Shown: positions 37,363 through 50,357 of the stretch, one piece after another
Position numbering within the stretch: position 1 is the stretch's first letter
Layout of the letters: every line of letters begins with the position of its first letter
Origin: Promerops cafer
Taxonomy: Eukaryota > Chordata > Aves > Passeriformes > Nectariniidae
Assembly (NCBI GenBank): GCA_013398275.1
Contig: VZSE01013366.1
Coordinates: 310,001 to 374,000 of the forward strand
Direction of reading: 5' to 3'
Length of the DNA: 64,000 nucleotides
The notes under the pieces: generated by a model
What the model saw: the letters and a program-made list of their open reading frames with translations, nothing else
Databases searched by the model: none
What the model was told of the DNA's origin: nothing
Translations under genes and position numbers: made by a program

Positions 37363-40300
37363 AAATTAATCTCATGTTTTGATTCAGAAATTCTTCTAAA
37401 CAAAAGACTTGTTTTTAAAACTATTCAGAAGTTGTTCTCATTAATGGAAAGGGGGGACTTGTAGGCAAAACCCGACCAAGAATCCTTTTGTCTGTTCTTA
37501 TTTCTTTCTTAATCCAAGTGCAAGTAAGTTATGTCATTGAACAAGAGTGCTACCTTAAATATAATTTTTATAGAAACCCTTAATTGTTCTAGGATGTAAA
37601 CTGGTCTCCAACATTTTATCAGCATTTAATGAAAAACTAGTTGTAGGCTTTTGTGATGTGAGGAATAAGTTAATCAATAATGTCCCTTCAGTCCAAAATA
37701 GCAATTAATTTGAATTAAAACATTGCATAGAAACACTTCTCACACTGATGCTTTTTTGTGATCTGTTATTAGGGCATTTTGAGACTGAAAAAATTAATTT
37801 TGCCTTCTTATTTAGCTGTGATGATTGTCAAAATAATTACCTACAAATTATTTAACTATTTCATTTAATGAAAATCAGAATTGTTCTTTTCACCAAGACA
37901 AAGCAAACGTTCATAATTTTTTTTTCCTGCAGTACACAAATTTTGGTTTTTAGCATCTCTGCTCATTAGGCTTTAAATATATGAACTTTTCAAGTTAGAG
38001 AACCTGGTATTTATCCTTCCCAAAGTCTGGATCCAGAGCAAGGTGCCAGCTCCTGATTCATGGTTAGAGACTGACTTTCATGGGAATTTGATTAGTCTGT
38101 GTGTGAAAGTCGTTTTCCCAGCTGTGAATCTGCTGGTTGAGCTAAAGCTGGTCCTGAGCCACCTGTTGCTGGCTCTGGGGCCTGAGGCAGTGACCAGATA
38201 ATAGTTCTGATATTTCTGAATAAAAGGGCATAAATGCATTTCCTTGACAAACTCCTTAGAGTCGGGGACTGTTCCTTTTTATTCTCATAGAGTATGGGAA
38301 TGTCTCATTTTTGACTGGGGCTTGTGCCAATATAAGAAAGATCAAGATTTGTGCTGGCCAAGGTGGAAATGAACTGAAATTACTATTTAAGAAAGCAAAG
38401 CAAAAATCCTGCATTTGGAAAGAATTTATGATCCTTGACAGTTGAATTTTGAGAGAAATGAAATACAATTTTGTTTGAGCCAGCAAAGCAAAGCAACATG
38501 ACAGCACATTTCAACATCTATTTTCTACACTGATCTAAGTGAAAACTGCTGATTGCCATATTTGTTCCAAGCAGGGACGTGCCACAGTTGCCTTAAGTTT
38601 TCTTGCAAACAATGAATTGCTACTGATGGCACTGCTGGTACTTCTACAGCTATTATCATATATTTAGACAAACTCATTATCAGCATTATGGATGTTAACA
38701 CTCAGTAAGAGCTATCAGCCTACCCAGGGAACAAAGGGAAATAGGTAAGCACACAGAAGTTATTTTTATGGAGGGTGTTTTAAAAAGCAGTCATGCATAT
38801 TGCACTGTTTGCATGCAGGTCCTGAGCCAGTGGGATGGAGCCACATCTGAAGAGTGTATTTGCCTATATGGAATAATTGCAGATAAGAAGAAAGTAACCT
38901 ATGAAAGGTAATGGTTCATTTCAGTGTCTTATCTCTGATCAGTTCTTGCTACTGGATTCTATCCATGTATTTAAATGTCCTTAACTTCCTCACATAGGGT
39001 ACCATTTATATCTTAAAAAAGTTTTTAGCTGTCACTGAGAAGTGGGTGAGCAGTGAAGGGAAGATTTTCTTGTTTGGCAGCAGCAGAACTACATCTGTTT
39101 TAAGGCTGCCATGGAGCTCATGTGTGTAGAGCTGCAGCTGAAGACCAGATGGGAAAGGCCTTATTTAAGTCAGGGATTTCCGCCTTTGTAGGGCAACATC
39201 TCTGTGGGCAGCAAGATGTGGTCACCCAGCCTGATCTACAAAAACCATGGCTGGGTTTTGTGGTCAAACAATCAGCCAGGGAATGGGAAGGAGGGATCTA
39301 TCCCCATGAGAAACTCTGTATTCTGGGGATGCACTTACATATGTCCTGGTTTAAACTTCTCCCTCTGTGTGAATGTGCCCCTTTTTGCTTAGGGGTACAC
39401 CTGAGTACATTGGGCATCTACCTGAGTTCTTCAGCAGATCTTGAATTTGGTAAGAGATGTTCTTAGGAGACAACCAGCCCCAAATATCTGAAGCTAGGGG
39501 ACTGATAACATTTTTTCAGGTCCCTGCTTCAGGTTGGAGAGAAAATAAATTTAAATTGATTCCTTCTGCTTTTGTAGCACTTCTCTTGTTCCCTGTCTGC
39601 TTTGCTGTTACTGCATAAACCTGATACTGTAGTTTGAGCAGGCAGCATGGCTGAGGCATTCAGCCTGTGGAGGGGCCTGGCAGCAAATGGGAGTGCTTGT
39701 GGGATGGAGTAACTTCTTCACCCACTGCCTAAAGCTGAGTATGGAGCCCTCCACCTCCCCTGGCATTTCCCAGGCAGCACTCGTAGGAGCTCCTTGCTCC
39801 AGAGGGTTCTGAGACCATCCTGCCAAGGGCCTGGTGCTGCCTGGCACAAAGCCAGCTCTGACTGTCTGTGTCACTTCTGTGCCAGCCCATGTCCTTGTGC
39901 TGGAGGGAACTGAGTCAGCTTTCTCTCTGTTTTGGGTAACTTGGCTCCTATCCCAGCCCTGCCTGGCCGTGGAGTTAATGAGGAGCTGTGGCAGCGGCGC
40001 CAGCTCAAACCCCAGCTCATGGTAAGTACAGTAGAGGTAACAATTACAGCCATACAGAAAGAGCCCTGCTGCTGGCACTCTGAGCACTGCTGGGGGAGCT
40101 GAGCTGCCTCTGAACTGGGGCCTCCCAGTGCTGCACTGGGCTCTTGGCAGTACTGAGCAACCCAGCCCCTCTGGGTCTCTCTTACACAGCTCACACACAT
40201 TTGAACCTGACACAATGGTGCAAAGTGCCATAACTCCAGCTTGGCACTAAATGGAAAAGCTTGACTTCAAAAGGAGTTTTCCAAACCCTGCAGAACTTGT

Positions 40301-42249
40301 AGACCTCTTTGTTCCCTTGTTCACATTTGCTTGGCCTCCTTGCTTTATTTAATTTAGGGGCACCTGCAGAATGCAATGCAGCAAGACACCATAAAGAGAA
40401 TTCATTCATCGCTGCCTCTTGATTTTGAGAACTCCCGGAAGGCAAGTGAGGCTTCCAGACTGGTGGAATCTGCAGGGAACATTCTGAAAATCTCATATGA
40501 CAGGAAACAAGTGTGAATTTCAGGAAGCAAAATGATAAGAATAAATATTCAACTGTATAAATGCTTCTTTGAGGGCAATTTCATAGTGCTATACTTTCAG
40601 TTTTGCCTGGAATTTTTCTGGAATGGTTTTCAACATCAAAAGTGTAGGGAAACACATGGTTATCTCTTTCAAGGAGAAGCGTCCACCCTTCAAAAGGAGG
40701 CTGAGCCTTCAGTAATTTGATTCTAAATAAGCATGTAATTATATATTTCAATATTGAACTCTTTCATAAAAGCCCCCCTTTTCCCTGAAAAGGCTGCAGA
40801 TCTGGGCCTTGACAGCTGTGGCTCAGGGGCTGTAGGACAGCCAGCATTTTCGATTAGCCCCAGAGCTTTCAGCAGAACTGGCTTCTTACATTATTCCTAT
40901 CCCAGATAGGACAAGTTTTTCTGAGAAACTTAAATGGTATCTCAAGTACTGCAGAAAGGGTTTGCTTGCAGACCTTTGAAAACAGTAACAAAATCTTCAT
41001 TGAAGATATTTCTTTCCTCTCTGAGTCAGTAGCACAAGCAGTTTCATCCGAGAAAAGTAAGAGGCACCTGTGTAAAAGAAGACAGAGTCAGTGCCACATC
41101 ATCAGGCTGCAGCTTTCAGGTATATACCTTACCTGAAATGTGGACAAAAAGTTGCTTTTTTCCCCTGTTCTCCTCTACCTGATGCCACGACAGACAGCAT
41201 CACAACCACCTTCTGTGGGGGTCCCTCACTGCCACGGCTACACTGAACACAGCCCAGAAGGCTCTGCTGAGCAGGGATTTCTTGCAGTGTGCTCAAGTTT
41301 GAATTGTCCTGCACTACATCTGGCTTCTGCTTACTTTTATCTCAGGGGTGCCCAAAAATAGAAGGCTGTTTGAAAAGCACAAGCTGTGCCCCTCAGGATA
41401 AATTGCTTTGAAATTTGTGTGTATTCAATTGTATGTCAAGTGTTTCATTACAGAATATTGCATTTTTGCAGAGCAGGAAAAAATGTAGGGAAAATCCTTA
41501 AACTTCCTAAGTTGTTGCATTTTGATGCAGTCATGCAGAGTTTAGTATATTGAGCAGATTTGCTTTTTCCTGTATGATGTATTTCTATTTTAATTATCCG
41601 AATCAAATTATCCTCTGTACTTTTATTTTGGTTTTATCCTTGTGATTGCCCTGAATTTGAAAGAAAGTAAATAAATTCCAAAGGTATTCTGTTACACAAA
41701 GAGCCCTAATGGAGCTAGAGAGAAGTAAGTAACCATGCATTTGCTTCATAGGCACCAAAACAGCCACCCTGAAACCTCTTCTTTCCTCCCTCACTCTCAT
41801 CCTTGCCAAGGAAATCCCCCAATAACATGCAACATGGTTTCAGTGTTGCACTGTAAGCAGCAGTTTTCCCCCAGAAATTATGGGTGTAAATCAACGAAAG
41901 GTGGGATTAAGACTGCTTGACAGTTATGCTGATGTTTATGTATTATTTTGAGTTAGTGTGAACCTTGATTAATTTTACAACACTAAATAAAAAATCTAAG
42001 GATTGTAAGTTAACTGTGACTGATGTCATTTGGAGATGTTAAAGGATTGAAAAGAGTCAAAAAAAGCCATTTCACTCAGTTATTCTGGGCTTTCTCTCAA
42101 AGTTTGTGCTGCATCATTTGTGTTTCAATGAGGAGATGATGGTGCTCCTTTCTCCTCTGCTTGGCAGCTGAAGTCAGTGTGCCTTTGTGAGCAATCTGGT
42201 GGATGGAGCTGCACCTATGGCAGCATGGCTCCGTATGGAAAAAGCAGGG
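37363..42249. other. Unique non-coding stretch
   Basis: No gene identified. An AT-rich block with many AATTA cores lies at about 37540-37990. A 207-codon minus-strand frame at 39608-40231 is the longest non-repeat frame of the window but has no recognisable domain and is probably chance. Confidence 0.5.
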
Positions 42250-42812
42250 TGTCTTAGGTTACAGTGTGAGATGTAACCACAAGTATGTATTCCATCACCA
42301 TCTTCATAAGGTGTTAAAAACAGGTGGGGCAGTGTTCTTTATCTCTTCCATGACACAGCCCTGGTAACTCCCTTTGGGAGGACATCTTCTGCCAATGGGC
42401 CATCGAGTCTCACTGCAGGACTCAAAGAATTACAGCATCCCATTGTGAGATGCTGAGCACAGGGAGAGGAACCAAGCATTCCTACCTGGGTATAATCTGA
42501 CACTTGGAACACCACGGCAGCCTTACCTACTGGATTCCCAGAGGACAAGAACTCAGTAGCCACCACTGGACCTTCAGAGGAAGACCAGACCTTTCTACAG
42601 GATCACTGCTTCAACAGAACCACATCTGTCCCTTCAAGAGGATTGCAGCCACCATTTAATGGGACTGCTACCACCACCCTGACCAACAGGGTGTCAGGTT
42701 GTATCCTGACTCTGTCAGTTTAAGCCAGTGTTTTCTGCCTCTATTTTAATCTTCCTATTAAATTGTAGTTCTGACTTGGAATCTCCCACTGGTTTGTTTT
42801 CAAGCTAGTACA
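42250..42812 (+). mobile_element. ERV-type solo LTR, about 563 bp
   Basis: It starts TGTCTTAGGTTACAG and ends AGTACA, giving TG...CA ends. An ATTAAA polyadenylation signal lies at 42757-42762, about 50 bp before the 3' end, which sets the plus orientation. The internal sequence ('tatgtattccatcaccatct', 'gggtataatctgacacttgg', 'caacagggtgtcaggttgt') matches, from memory, a family common in passerine genomes; I do not name the subfamily. The flanks CAGGG (42245-42249) and CATGG (42813-42817) agree at four of five bases, a plausible aged 5-bp target duplication. No internal viral sequence adjoins it, so it is a solo LTR. Confidence 0.75.
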
Positions 42813-42822
42813 CATGGGAACA

Positions 42823-42849
42823 GTGTATTTAGTGTATTTAGTGTATTTA
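42823..42849. repeat. Short tandem repeat, 9-bp unit x3
   Basis: Three exact copies of GTGTATTTA in a row, beginning ten bases after the 3' end of the LTR. Confidence 0.85.
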
Positions 42850-45800
42850 ATATGTGAAAGACAGACCAGCAACCTAGGACTTGGAGTCTTTGCAGGAGAT
42901 AACTGGGGCTTCTTTTCTGTCCCTTCCCTCTATGTGTGAAAAAAACCCCATAAACTTCCAATGTTTTCATCTTTTGAAGATGGAAATTGTCATTGACTAT
43001 ATAAATTCAAAGGGAATTCCTCCCTTGAATGACGTGTTTACAGGCTAATTGCCAGAAGAATTTGAAGAGCAGCTCAGTTGGATTTGGGGCAGGGTACTTC
43101 AGTGGAGGTGGGATTAAGGCAATTTTACAGCAGCCCCCAGCAGTTCAGTGAGCAGGGAAGGACAGTTTCAGCACTGAAGCACACTGAAGGCTGGCTGCTC
43201 TGTACAATTAGAGTGCTGAAAGCAGAGAATTTTCATTGTTTTCATCTTTTGCTTTCACTGAGGGACATTCACAATATTTAACATCTTTCTAGGAGATTAC
43301 TGTTGAAGGTCACATCTTTATGCCTCTTCTTATTGTTGATAGGTGTCTAAGTGGGGGTTTGATGAAGGCATCTGCAGTGGGATGGAGGTGCTAGAGGGGG
43401 AAATGGGTGTAAGGACAGGAGAATACAGCAGAGGGATTAGATGGTTTCTTGGAGCCAGGACTAGGCTTTGGAAGTGGGTTTAGCCTCAGGCCACCCAGCA
43501 AATGGGCTGCTGTCCTAACAGTAAGACACAGGACAACAGATGGGACTTCAGGAATATAATCCCAAAATTTTGCTGTGGTAAAGTTTCTTCCTGTGTTTGA
43601 ACCTTCAGAAGTGGCGAGGATAAGCACACAGGTCAGTGCATCCTGAAAGACTGTTCTGCAGAATGGGTGCTGTGCTCAGGATGTTGTGTGGTGCAAAACT
43701 GGGTACCCTTGCATGAGAGAGAAGGGGGAAATAGCAGGAGGGAATGATTGAGACAGTGAGTGATAGAAACACCAGGACGGGATGTTCTCAGTGGCCTTCC
43801 AAAATTCGTGTTGTCATTGTATTAAATAATGGCGTATTTTTGTGCAGTGATAAATACTGCTCTTCTGAATGCTATGCTCTCTTCACTGATTTATTTGTTA
43901 CGAGTTGTATCAATGACCCATCTTTCATAATTAAGTTGACATGCTCTTCAGTGCCCTTGGCAAGTGTCACTCAAAATAATGCAACCTAAAATAGCATATC
44001 TCAGTCTCCAGGGCTGAAATTTGCCTGCTAATGCTCTCCCAGTGATGTCCTCGAGTGGTGACTGGAGGTAAAATGCTGTGGGAAGAAATGGCAGTGTGTT
44101 GGTTGGGAATAGCTCAGCATTTCTGTAGTTGGAGTTCCAGGGCATAGCTATAGTTTTGTTTCTTCTGTTTCCAGCCAAAAACTGCAGCAGATTGTTGGAG
44201 ATGAAATAATGACAAGGTAGTATAATCCCAGCAAAGTAATTGGTGAGGGATAGCTTGTCGTTAACAAATAATGTTGCAGCATATAGCTACAAACCTCCTC
44301 ATGTTCAGCAGGGAGAAATAAAAAGAACACAAAAAGTAAAAGAGATCATTAACTGAGTGAGGAAAAACAAAAGTGTTCACAAATATTGCAGGGGAGGAAA
44401 GAATAGAAAGTTAAGGAAAGAAAAATAATTACATGAGAAATCTTACAGAAAAATTTTGGGTTGCGTCAGATCAGTCCCATATCTATTCACATTTCCTGAA
44501 GAAAGCCCAATCCCACACTGAAAGAAGCATGAACACAGAGTTGTTCACAACAGCCCTCTGAAGAGAAAAGAGATGTTTTCCACTAAGCTGCTGCTCTAGT
44601 ACCCAAAGGAGCTGACCTCAGTTTTGGACCTCTTAAAATTTCACAGGTCACCTTGAGCCAAGGCTTGAATCCCTTTTGTCTGAGGGTTCAATGACACATT
44701 CCTGTGCAGAAGGAGCTCTGAGAGGATTGATGGTGAGTGCTGGCTGGAAATTTTTTAGGAGCTTGTTTGCATGGCAGGAGCAGGGCTGTGAGCCTTGGCT
44801 TCCCCAGTGACAGACCCCTGGCCTGGTACAGCTGGGACATTGCTGCTCTTGGCCTCCTTCCCTGCCAGACCTATTAACTCCAAGTGATCAGCCAGGCTAC
44901 TAATTAGGGGCCGGCTGGTTGGGCAGTTTGGGCTGGTGACAGCAAAGGCAGCAGAGCTCAACTGAAGGCTCCTTCCCAGGGACACAGGGGAGCTGTGTCC
45001 TGCCCTGTGCCTCCCTCTTCCCCCTGACTATTGTCCCCTGCATTGCACTGGCCCTAGGCCCCCTTCACCCTGCCATGAGCCAGTTCAATGACTTACCAGA
45101 AAGTTGTTTGTGTTTTTTTTAACCTCTTTTGCCCGATTGGTGTTTTCCATCATGTTAGTGCATCCAGGCAGGGCTTTGCTCTGAGCTAGAGCCAACAGAA
45201 GGCAGCAGCAGCAGCAAGCAGGCAGGAGGAGACTGGGAAGGAGAGGGCATCCTTTTTGGCAGCAAAGCTGATACCTTCTCATCATGTCCTGTGGAGCCAT
45301 ACTCTGCCAATCATCCAATTAAATGGTTCTACAAGGAACAACGTGGGTGAAAGGCAGAAGAATAACACTGGGAGCCAGAGCAGAATGAGATAAAATACTG
45401 TCCTGGAAGCAGCCCAGCTCTGTGCTATGTAAACTTCATGCTTTACAAACCTGGCATCACCTTCTTGGTGCATGAATAATGAATTGCTTGCCATTTGGAC
45501 AGTCTGTCCCAGATTTGGCTCACCTCACAGTAGCTAACTAAAAGTCAAGCCTCTAGTGCCAAGGTTGTTCTATTGGCTTCCTTTAGAGATAAAAAAAAGG
45601 GTCAAGGCACACCCAGGCAGTGATTTATGCAGCCTGGCTGGAGAAGGGCTTTGTCCCTCTCTGGAGGAGCCAGGCCATTGCCCTTGCCCAGGGGGAGGCT
45701 CCTCTCAATTAATTCCCTCTTGTGCCCAACTGGGATCACCATCAGCTGGGCTCTCTTGCTTGGGGAGAAACTGCCAAGCAGGGTGCTCATCATCCCCAAC

Positions 45801-47642
45801 CCTGGTGAAGGCTGCAGTGCCTCCTCTGCTCCCAGGGAGGACCAGGGCTCCTGCCCCAGGCACTGAGTTGTTCAGAAACTGGTTCAGAAACTTGTCATCT
45901 CTCCTGGCAGGGGTAAGCAGTCCTCCCACGGGGATGAATCACACCTTGAGGGAGTGATGATGAGTAAAGTCTGGTGTTATTCCAGGGAGTGTGGGTGTCC
46001 TGGGGTGCTTGTGTCACGAATTCCAGCCTTAAGTAGGTGTCTCAGAAATCCAAAGGGCACAGACCACACCTGTGGCCCTTCTCAGGCAGCTTCAGTGTGA
46101 TGGAATGAGTCATCTCTTCTTTGTGTTTCCAGCTTGGGGCAGGGAGGGTGTTCTCCATACTCTGGGACAGGGCTTTTTTTTCACAGTGTTGGTCTTGTCT
46201 CTTCTGGGACACTCCTGCCCCCCTCCTGTCCTTATGCGTCCCCAAAAGGGAGGATGCTGTGAGGCTGGGCATGTCCTGCTGGGAAGAGCAGGGATGTGTG
46301 GGGACAAGGCCCCAGCACAGAACATTGCCTCCCATTAGGGTCTGGTGGTGTCCTTGGAAAGCACAAGTGGTGGAGTTTGGGGCAGGGCTGAATGGGTAAT
46401 ATTGGTCAGCAAAAGATTAAAGTTTGGGTTATAAGTTTTATTTCCATGCCACTTAAAATTGCAAATGTACTTTTCTGTAATGATTATTTTAAGATAGCCC
46501 CACTGCTCCAGGGATCTCCTAATTATCTGAGTATATTTTATCCAAATCCATCCCCAGGATGGCTGGTGCAAGGGCTCACAACAGATAAGGTAATGAGAAT
46601 GTAAATGGAGATGTGAAATATCCACATGAGAAATCCAGATGCAATTGAGTTCTCAACAGTATATAGGTTGTTATTTATTCTGGCAATGACCTGATCTGCT
46701 ATAGGGTAAAGTTCTAAATTATAATCTGTTACCAGAATGCTCTAAAAGCTTAGGGTTGGTAGCACACACATAACTTACCATGAGGGGGAGGTATTGCCAA
46801 ATGGAAATGGGAAATAAAACCAGGCAGGGGGCAGGGCAGGAAATGTGGATGAAATCAGGAACTTGAAAGCGAAGCAAACCAAACCTTTGGTTACAAGACT
46901 GCATTTCTGAGATACCCCCCAGGGAACCATTCTTTTGGGCCATGACTTGGATACCAGACAAGTTAGTTCTAACTTTTATTTTGGCAGTGGATATGATGAT
47001 AAAATATTTCAGGGTTTGAATTATATTTAAAATTTAATTGTGTAGAAGATTCAGAACACAACAAACAGTAAGTAATTCTAGGTGGTATGAGGCTTTTCAT
47101 TATCAAGGCTGAAAATTATTTAGGAAGCAAGTCTTTCTTTCTCAGATTATTTCCCCCAAAACCAAAGAATAAACCTGGCAAGGCTTGTTATAGGAAAACA
47201 GAAAATTACCAGGAGGCATTAGTACAGTTGATGTCAGTAAATAATTCTGTTTGCATTTTGGGGATATAATATTCTTGACTGAACTATCAGAGCTTGAGAT
47301 ATTTGGGCCTTTCATATGTATATCTGCATGTGTCATTCTGTTGTTGCAGATAAACAAGCCTGGAGTTCTTTGCATATACAATAATGTTATTATCAGTTCT
47401 GTGATAAGACCAAATGAAAGGACTTTGTTTCCTCTTAATGCAGCTTGGCAGCCAAAACATCCTTGGGTTTCGCAAACCTGAAAATAGTTTCCTGCAATTT
47501 TGTGCAAAGGAAAAGAAGAGATGAAGGTTAAAGGATGAAATGAGCTTTCTGGTGTGAGGGGTTAGCAAAACCCCCAGGTCCAGCTGCGGAGGGGAGGAAA
47601 AATGAGGAATTTGTTTATTGAGTGTTGATAATTGATGCTCAA
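42850..47642. other. Unique non-coding stretch
   Basis: No gene or clear repeat seen. A moderately GC-rich zone at about 44750-46380 carries overlapping short frames on both strands with no recognisable domain. Confidence 0.5.
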
Positions 47643-47856
47643 ATTCACAGAATTGCAGAATGAACTAGGGTGGAAAAGACCTTTAAGATCATCTAGTCCA
47701 ACCTATGAACTAACACCTCCTCATCAATTAAACCATGGCACTGAGTGCCATGTCCAGTCATTTCTTAAACATGTCCAGGTTTGGTGACTCCACCACCTCC
47801 CTGGGCAGATGATTCCAGTGCCCAATCACTTTCTGTGAAGAATTTTCTCCTGACAT

Positions 47857-48908
47857 CTAACCTAAGCTTCCCCTGCTGCAGGGTAGGGGGCTGTGTCCTC
47901 TCGTTCTGTCAGTCACTGCCTGGGAGAAGAGACCAACCCCCACCTGACCACAACCACCTTTCAGGGAGTTGTAGAGAGTGATAAGGTCACCTCTGAGTCT
48001 CCTTTTCTCCAGGCTAAACACCCCCAGCTCCCTCAGCTGTTCCTCCCAGGGCTCGTGTTCCCAGCCCCTCACCAGCCTCGTTGCCTCCTCTGGACGCGCT
48101 CCAGNNNNNNNNNNNNNNNNNNNNNNNNNNNNNNNNNNNNNNNNNNNNNNNNNNNNNNNNNNNNNNNNNNNNNNNNNNNNNNNNNNNNNNNNNNNNNNNN
48201 NNNNNNNNNNNNNNNNNNNNNNNNNNNNNNNNNNNNNNNNNNNNNNNNNNNNNNNNNNNNNNNNNNNNNNNNNNNNNNNNNNNNNNNNNNNNNNNNNNNN
48301 NNNNNNNNNNNNNNNNNNNNNNNNNNNNNNNNNNNNNNNNNNNNNNNNNNNNNNNNNNNNNTGGTCACTGGCCACCAGCTGGATGCAGCACCATTCACCA
48401 CCACTCTGGGCCCAGCCATGCAGCCAGTTCCTAACCCAGCAAGGAGTGCTCCTGTCCACGCCATGGGCTGCAGCTTTTCCAGGAGTGTGCTGTGGGAGAC
48501 AGTGTCAAAGGCCTTGCTGAAGTCCAAACAGACAACATCCACAGCCTTTCCTGCATCCACCAGGCGGGTCACCTGGTCATAAAAGGTTGGTCAAACATGA
48601 CCTACCCCTCCTAAACCCATGCTAGCTGGGTCTGACACCCTGGCCATCCTGTAGGTGCTGTGTGATGGCACTCAAGATGATCTGCTCCATAACCTTGCCA
48701 GGCTGACTGGCCTGTAGTTTCCCAGATCCTCTTTCCAGCCCTTCTTGTGGATGGGTGTCACATTGGGCAGCTTCCAGTCATCTGGAACCTCACCAGTGAG
48801 CCAGGACTGTTGGTAAATAATGGAGAGTGACTTTGCAAGCTCATCTGCCAGCTCCCTCATCACCCTGGGATGGATCCCATCTGGGCCCATAGATTCATGA
48901 GCATCCAA
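47857..48908 (-). pseudogene. CR1 ORF2 C-terminal part: reverse transcriptase, broken and gapped
   Basis: From 48908 downwards the minus strand encodes MGPDGIHPRVMRELADELAK, then WLTGEVPDDWK, TPIHKKG and GNYRPVSL, the early reverse transcriptase motifs. A frame change near 48672 follows. The frame below 48572 contains VVCLDFSKAFDTVSH, motif A with its catalytic aspartate, and VVVNGAASSWWPVT. The gap at 48105-48361 removes the following part, including the expected (Y/F)ADD catalytic box. After the gap come LERVQRRQR and the C-terminal LREL..LEKRRLRGDLITLYN segment. Stops and frame changes make it non-functional. Confidence 0.88.
48105..48361. other. Assembly gap, 257 N
   Basis: The gap lies inside the reverse transcriptase region of the minus-strand CR1. 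Reading frames reported across it are artefacts. Confidence 1.
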
Positions 48909-49355
48909 GTGGCTCAGCAGGTCTCTGACTGCTTTCTCCTAGATAACAGGGGGACCATTCTGCTCCCTGACACCATCTACCAGGTCAGGGGGACAGTTGT
49001 CCTGAGGACAATCTGTCTTTCCGTTGAAAGCTGAGGCAAAGAAGGCATTCAGCATCTGCCTTTTCCTCATCTTTAGTTACTAAATTCTCTCCCGCATATG
49101 ATAGAGGATGGAGGTTGTCCTTACCCTTCCTTTTGCCATTATGTATTTATAAAAATATTTTTTATTTTCCTTCACAGAAGTTGACAGTTTGAGTTCTAAC
49201 TAGGCTTTTGCCTCTCTAATTCTTCTTCTACATGCCCTAGCAACCCCCTTAAACATTTTCTGAGATACCTGACCCTCCTTCCAAAGGTGACACACCCTCT
49301 TTTTTTTCCTTAGTTCCTTCAAGAGTTCCTTGCCTGTCCAGGATGGTAATTTTCC

Positions 49356-50203
49356 TCATCGACTCATCTTTTTGCACATAGGGACAGTCTGTTCCTGTGC
49401 CTTCAAGATGTCTGGTTTGAAGCATGCCCATCCTTCCTGGACTCCTTTGTTTTTAAGGGCTGCTTCCCAAGGAACTCTCTGAATAAGTCTCTTGAATAGG
49501 CCAAAGTCTGCCCTCTGAAAGTCCAGTGTGAGAGTTTTATTGATGCTCCTCCTCATTTCACCAAAGATCGAGACCTCTACAATTTCATGATCACTGTGCC
49601 CCAAATGGACTCCAACCACCACATCTCCCACCAGCCCATCTCTGTTTGCAGACAGCAGGTCAAGTGTAGTCCCACCCCTGGTAGGCTCGCTCACCAGCAG
49701 TGACAAGAAGTTGTCCTCCATACACTCTAGGAACCTCCTAGACTGCCTCTTCTCTGCCATGTTGAGTCCCCAGCAGATGTCTGGTAGGTTAAAGTCACCT
49801 ACAAGAATAGGGGCTGGTGATCTTGAAACATCCTCCAGCTGCTTATAGAATAAGTTATCCACCTCCAGCTGCTTATAGAGTAAGTTATCCACCTCCTCTT
49901 CCTGGCTGGGTGTCAATACCAGACTCTCAGTAGGATGTCAGCCTTATTAGCCTTCCACCTGATTCTTACCCACAGTCACTTGACTTTCTCATCATTAGTT
50001 TCAATACCCATGGCATCAAGAGCCTCCCTAATATAAAGAGCCACCCCTCCACCTCTTCTTCCTCTCCTGTCTCTTCTGAAGAGCTTGTAGCCATCCAGTG
50101 CAGTGCTCTAGCTATGTGAGTCATCCCGCCACGTTTCCGTGACGATGACTATGTCACAGCTCTCTTGCTGTACCATGGCTTCTAGCTCTGGTTTGTTACC
50201 CAT
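49356..50203 (-). pseudogene. CR1 ORF2 N-terminal part: AP-type endonuclease, broken
   Basis: An ATG at 50201-50203 starts a frame that reads through the ETW motif holding the endonuclease catalytic glutamate, then meets TAG at 50108-50110. After a frame change comes a segment with RRGGGVALYIREAL, ended by TGA at 49976-49978. The last piece (49916-49356, 186 codons) has GDFN at residues 40-43 and SDH at 108-110, both metal-binding or catalytic motifs of apurinic-like endonucleases, plus GGTTLDLL between them. This enzyme nicks target DNA to prime reverse transcription. A 10-residue in-frame repeat lies just before GDFN (DNA 49832-49891). Several stops show the copy is dead. Confidence 0.88.
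49832..49891 (-). repeat. In-frame 30-bp tandem duplication in CR1 endonuclease
   Basis: Two adjacent 30-bp units (49832-49861 and 49862-49891) differ at a single base. Translated, they give VDNLLYKQLE followed by VDNLFYKQLE, about a dozen residues before the GDFN motif. Confidence 0.95.
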
Positions 50204-50357
50204 GCTGCCTGCATTAGGGTACATGCACTTCAGCTGGGCTACTGATTTCATCCCTGACTTTGGCTTACCACCCAGCTGCATCCCCTTCCCCCTTCGAACC
50301 TAGTTTAAAGCCCTCTCAATGACTCCCACCAATTCATGAGCTAGGATCCTTCTGCCC

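Noticed and set aside
39608..40231. 207-codon minus-strand open frame, the longest outside repeats and gaps
   Set aside because: No recognisable domain, no clear start context or splice structure, and moderately GC-rich sequence; most likely chance.
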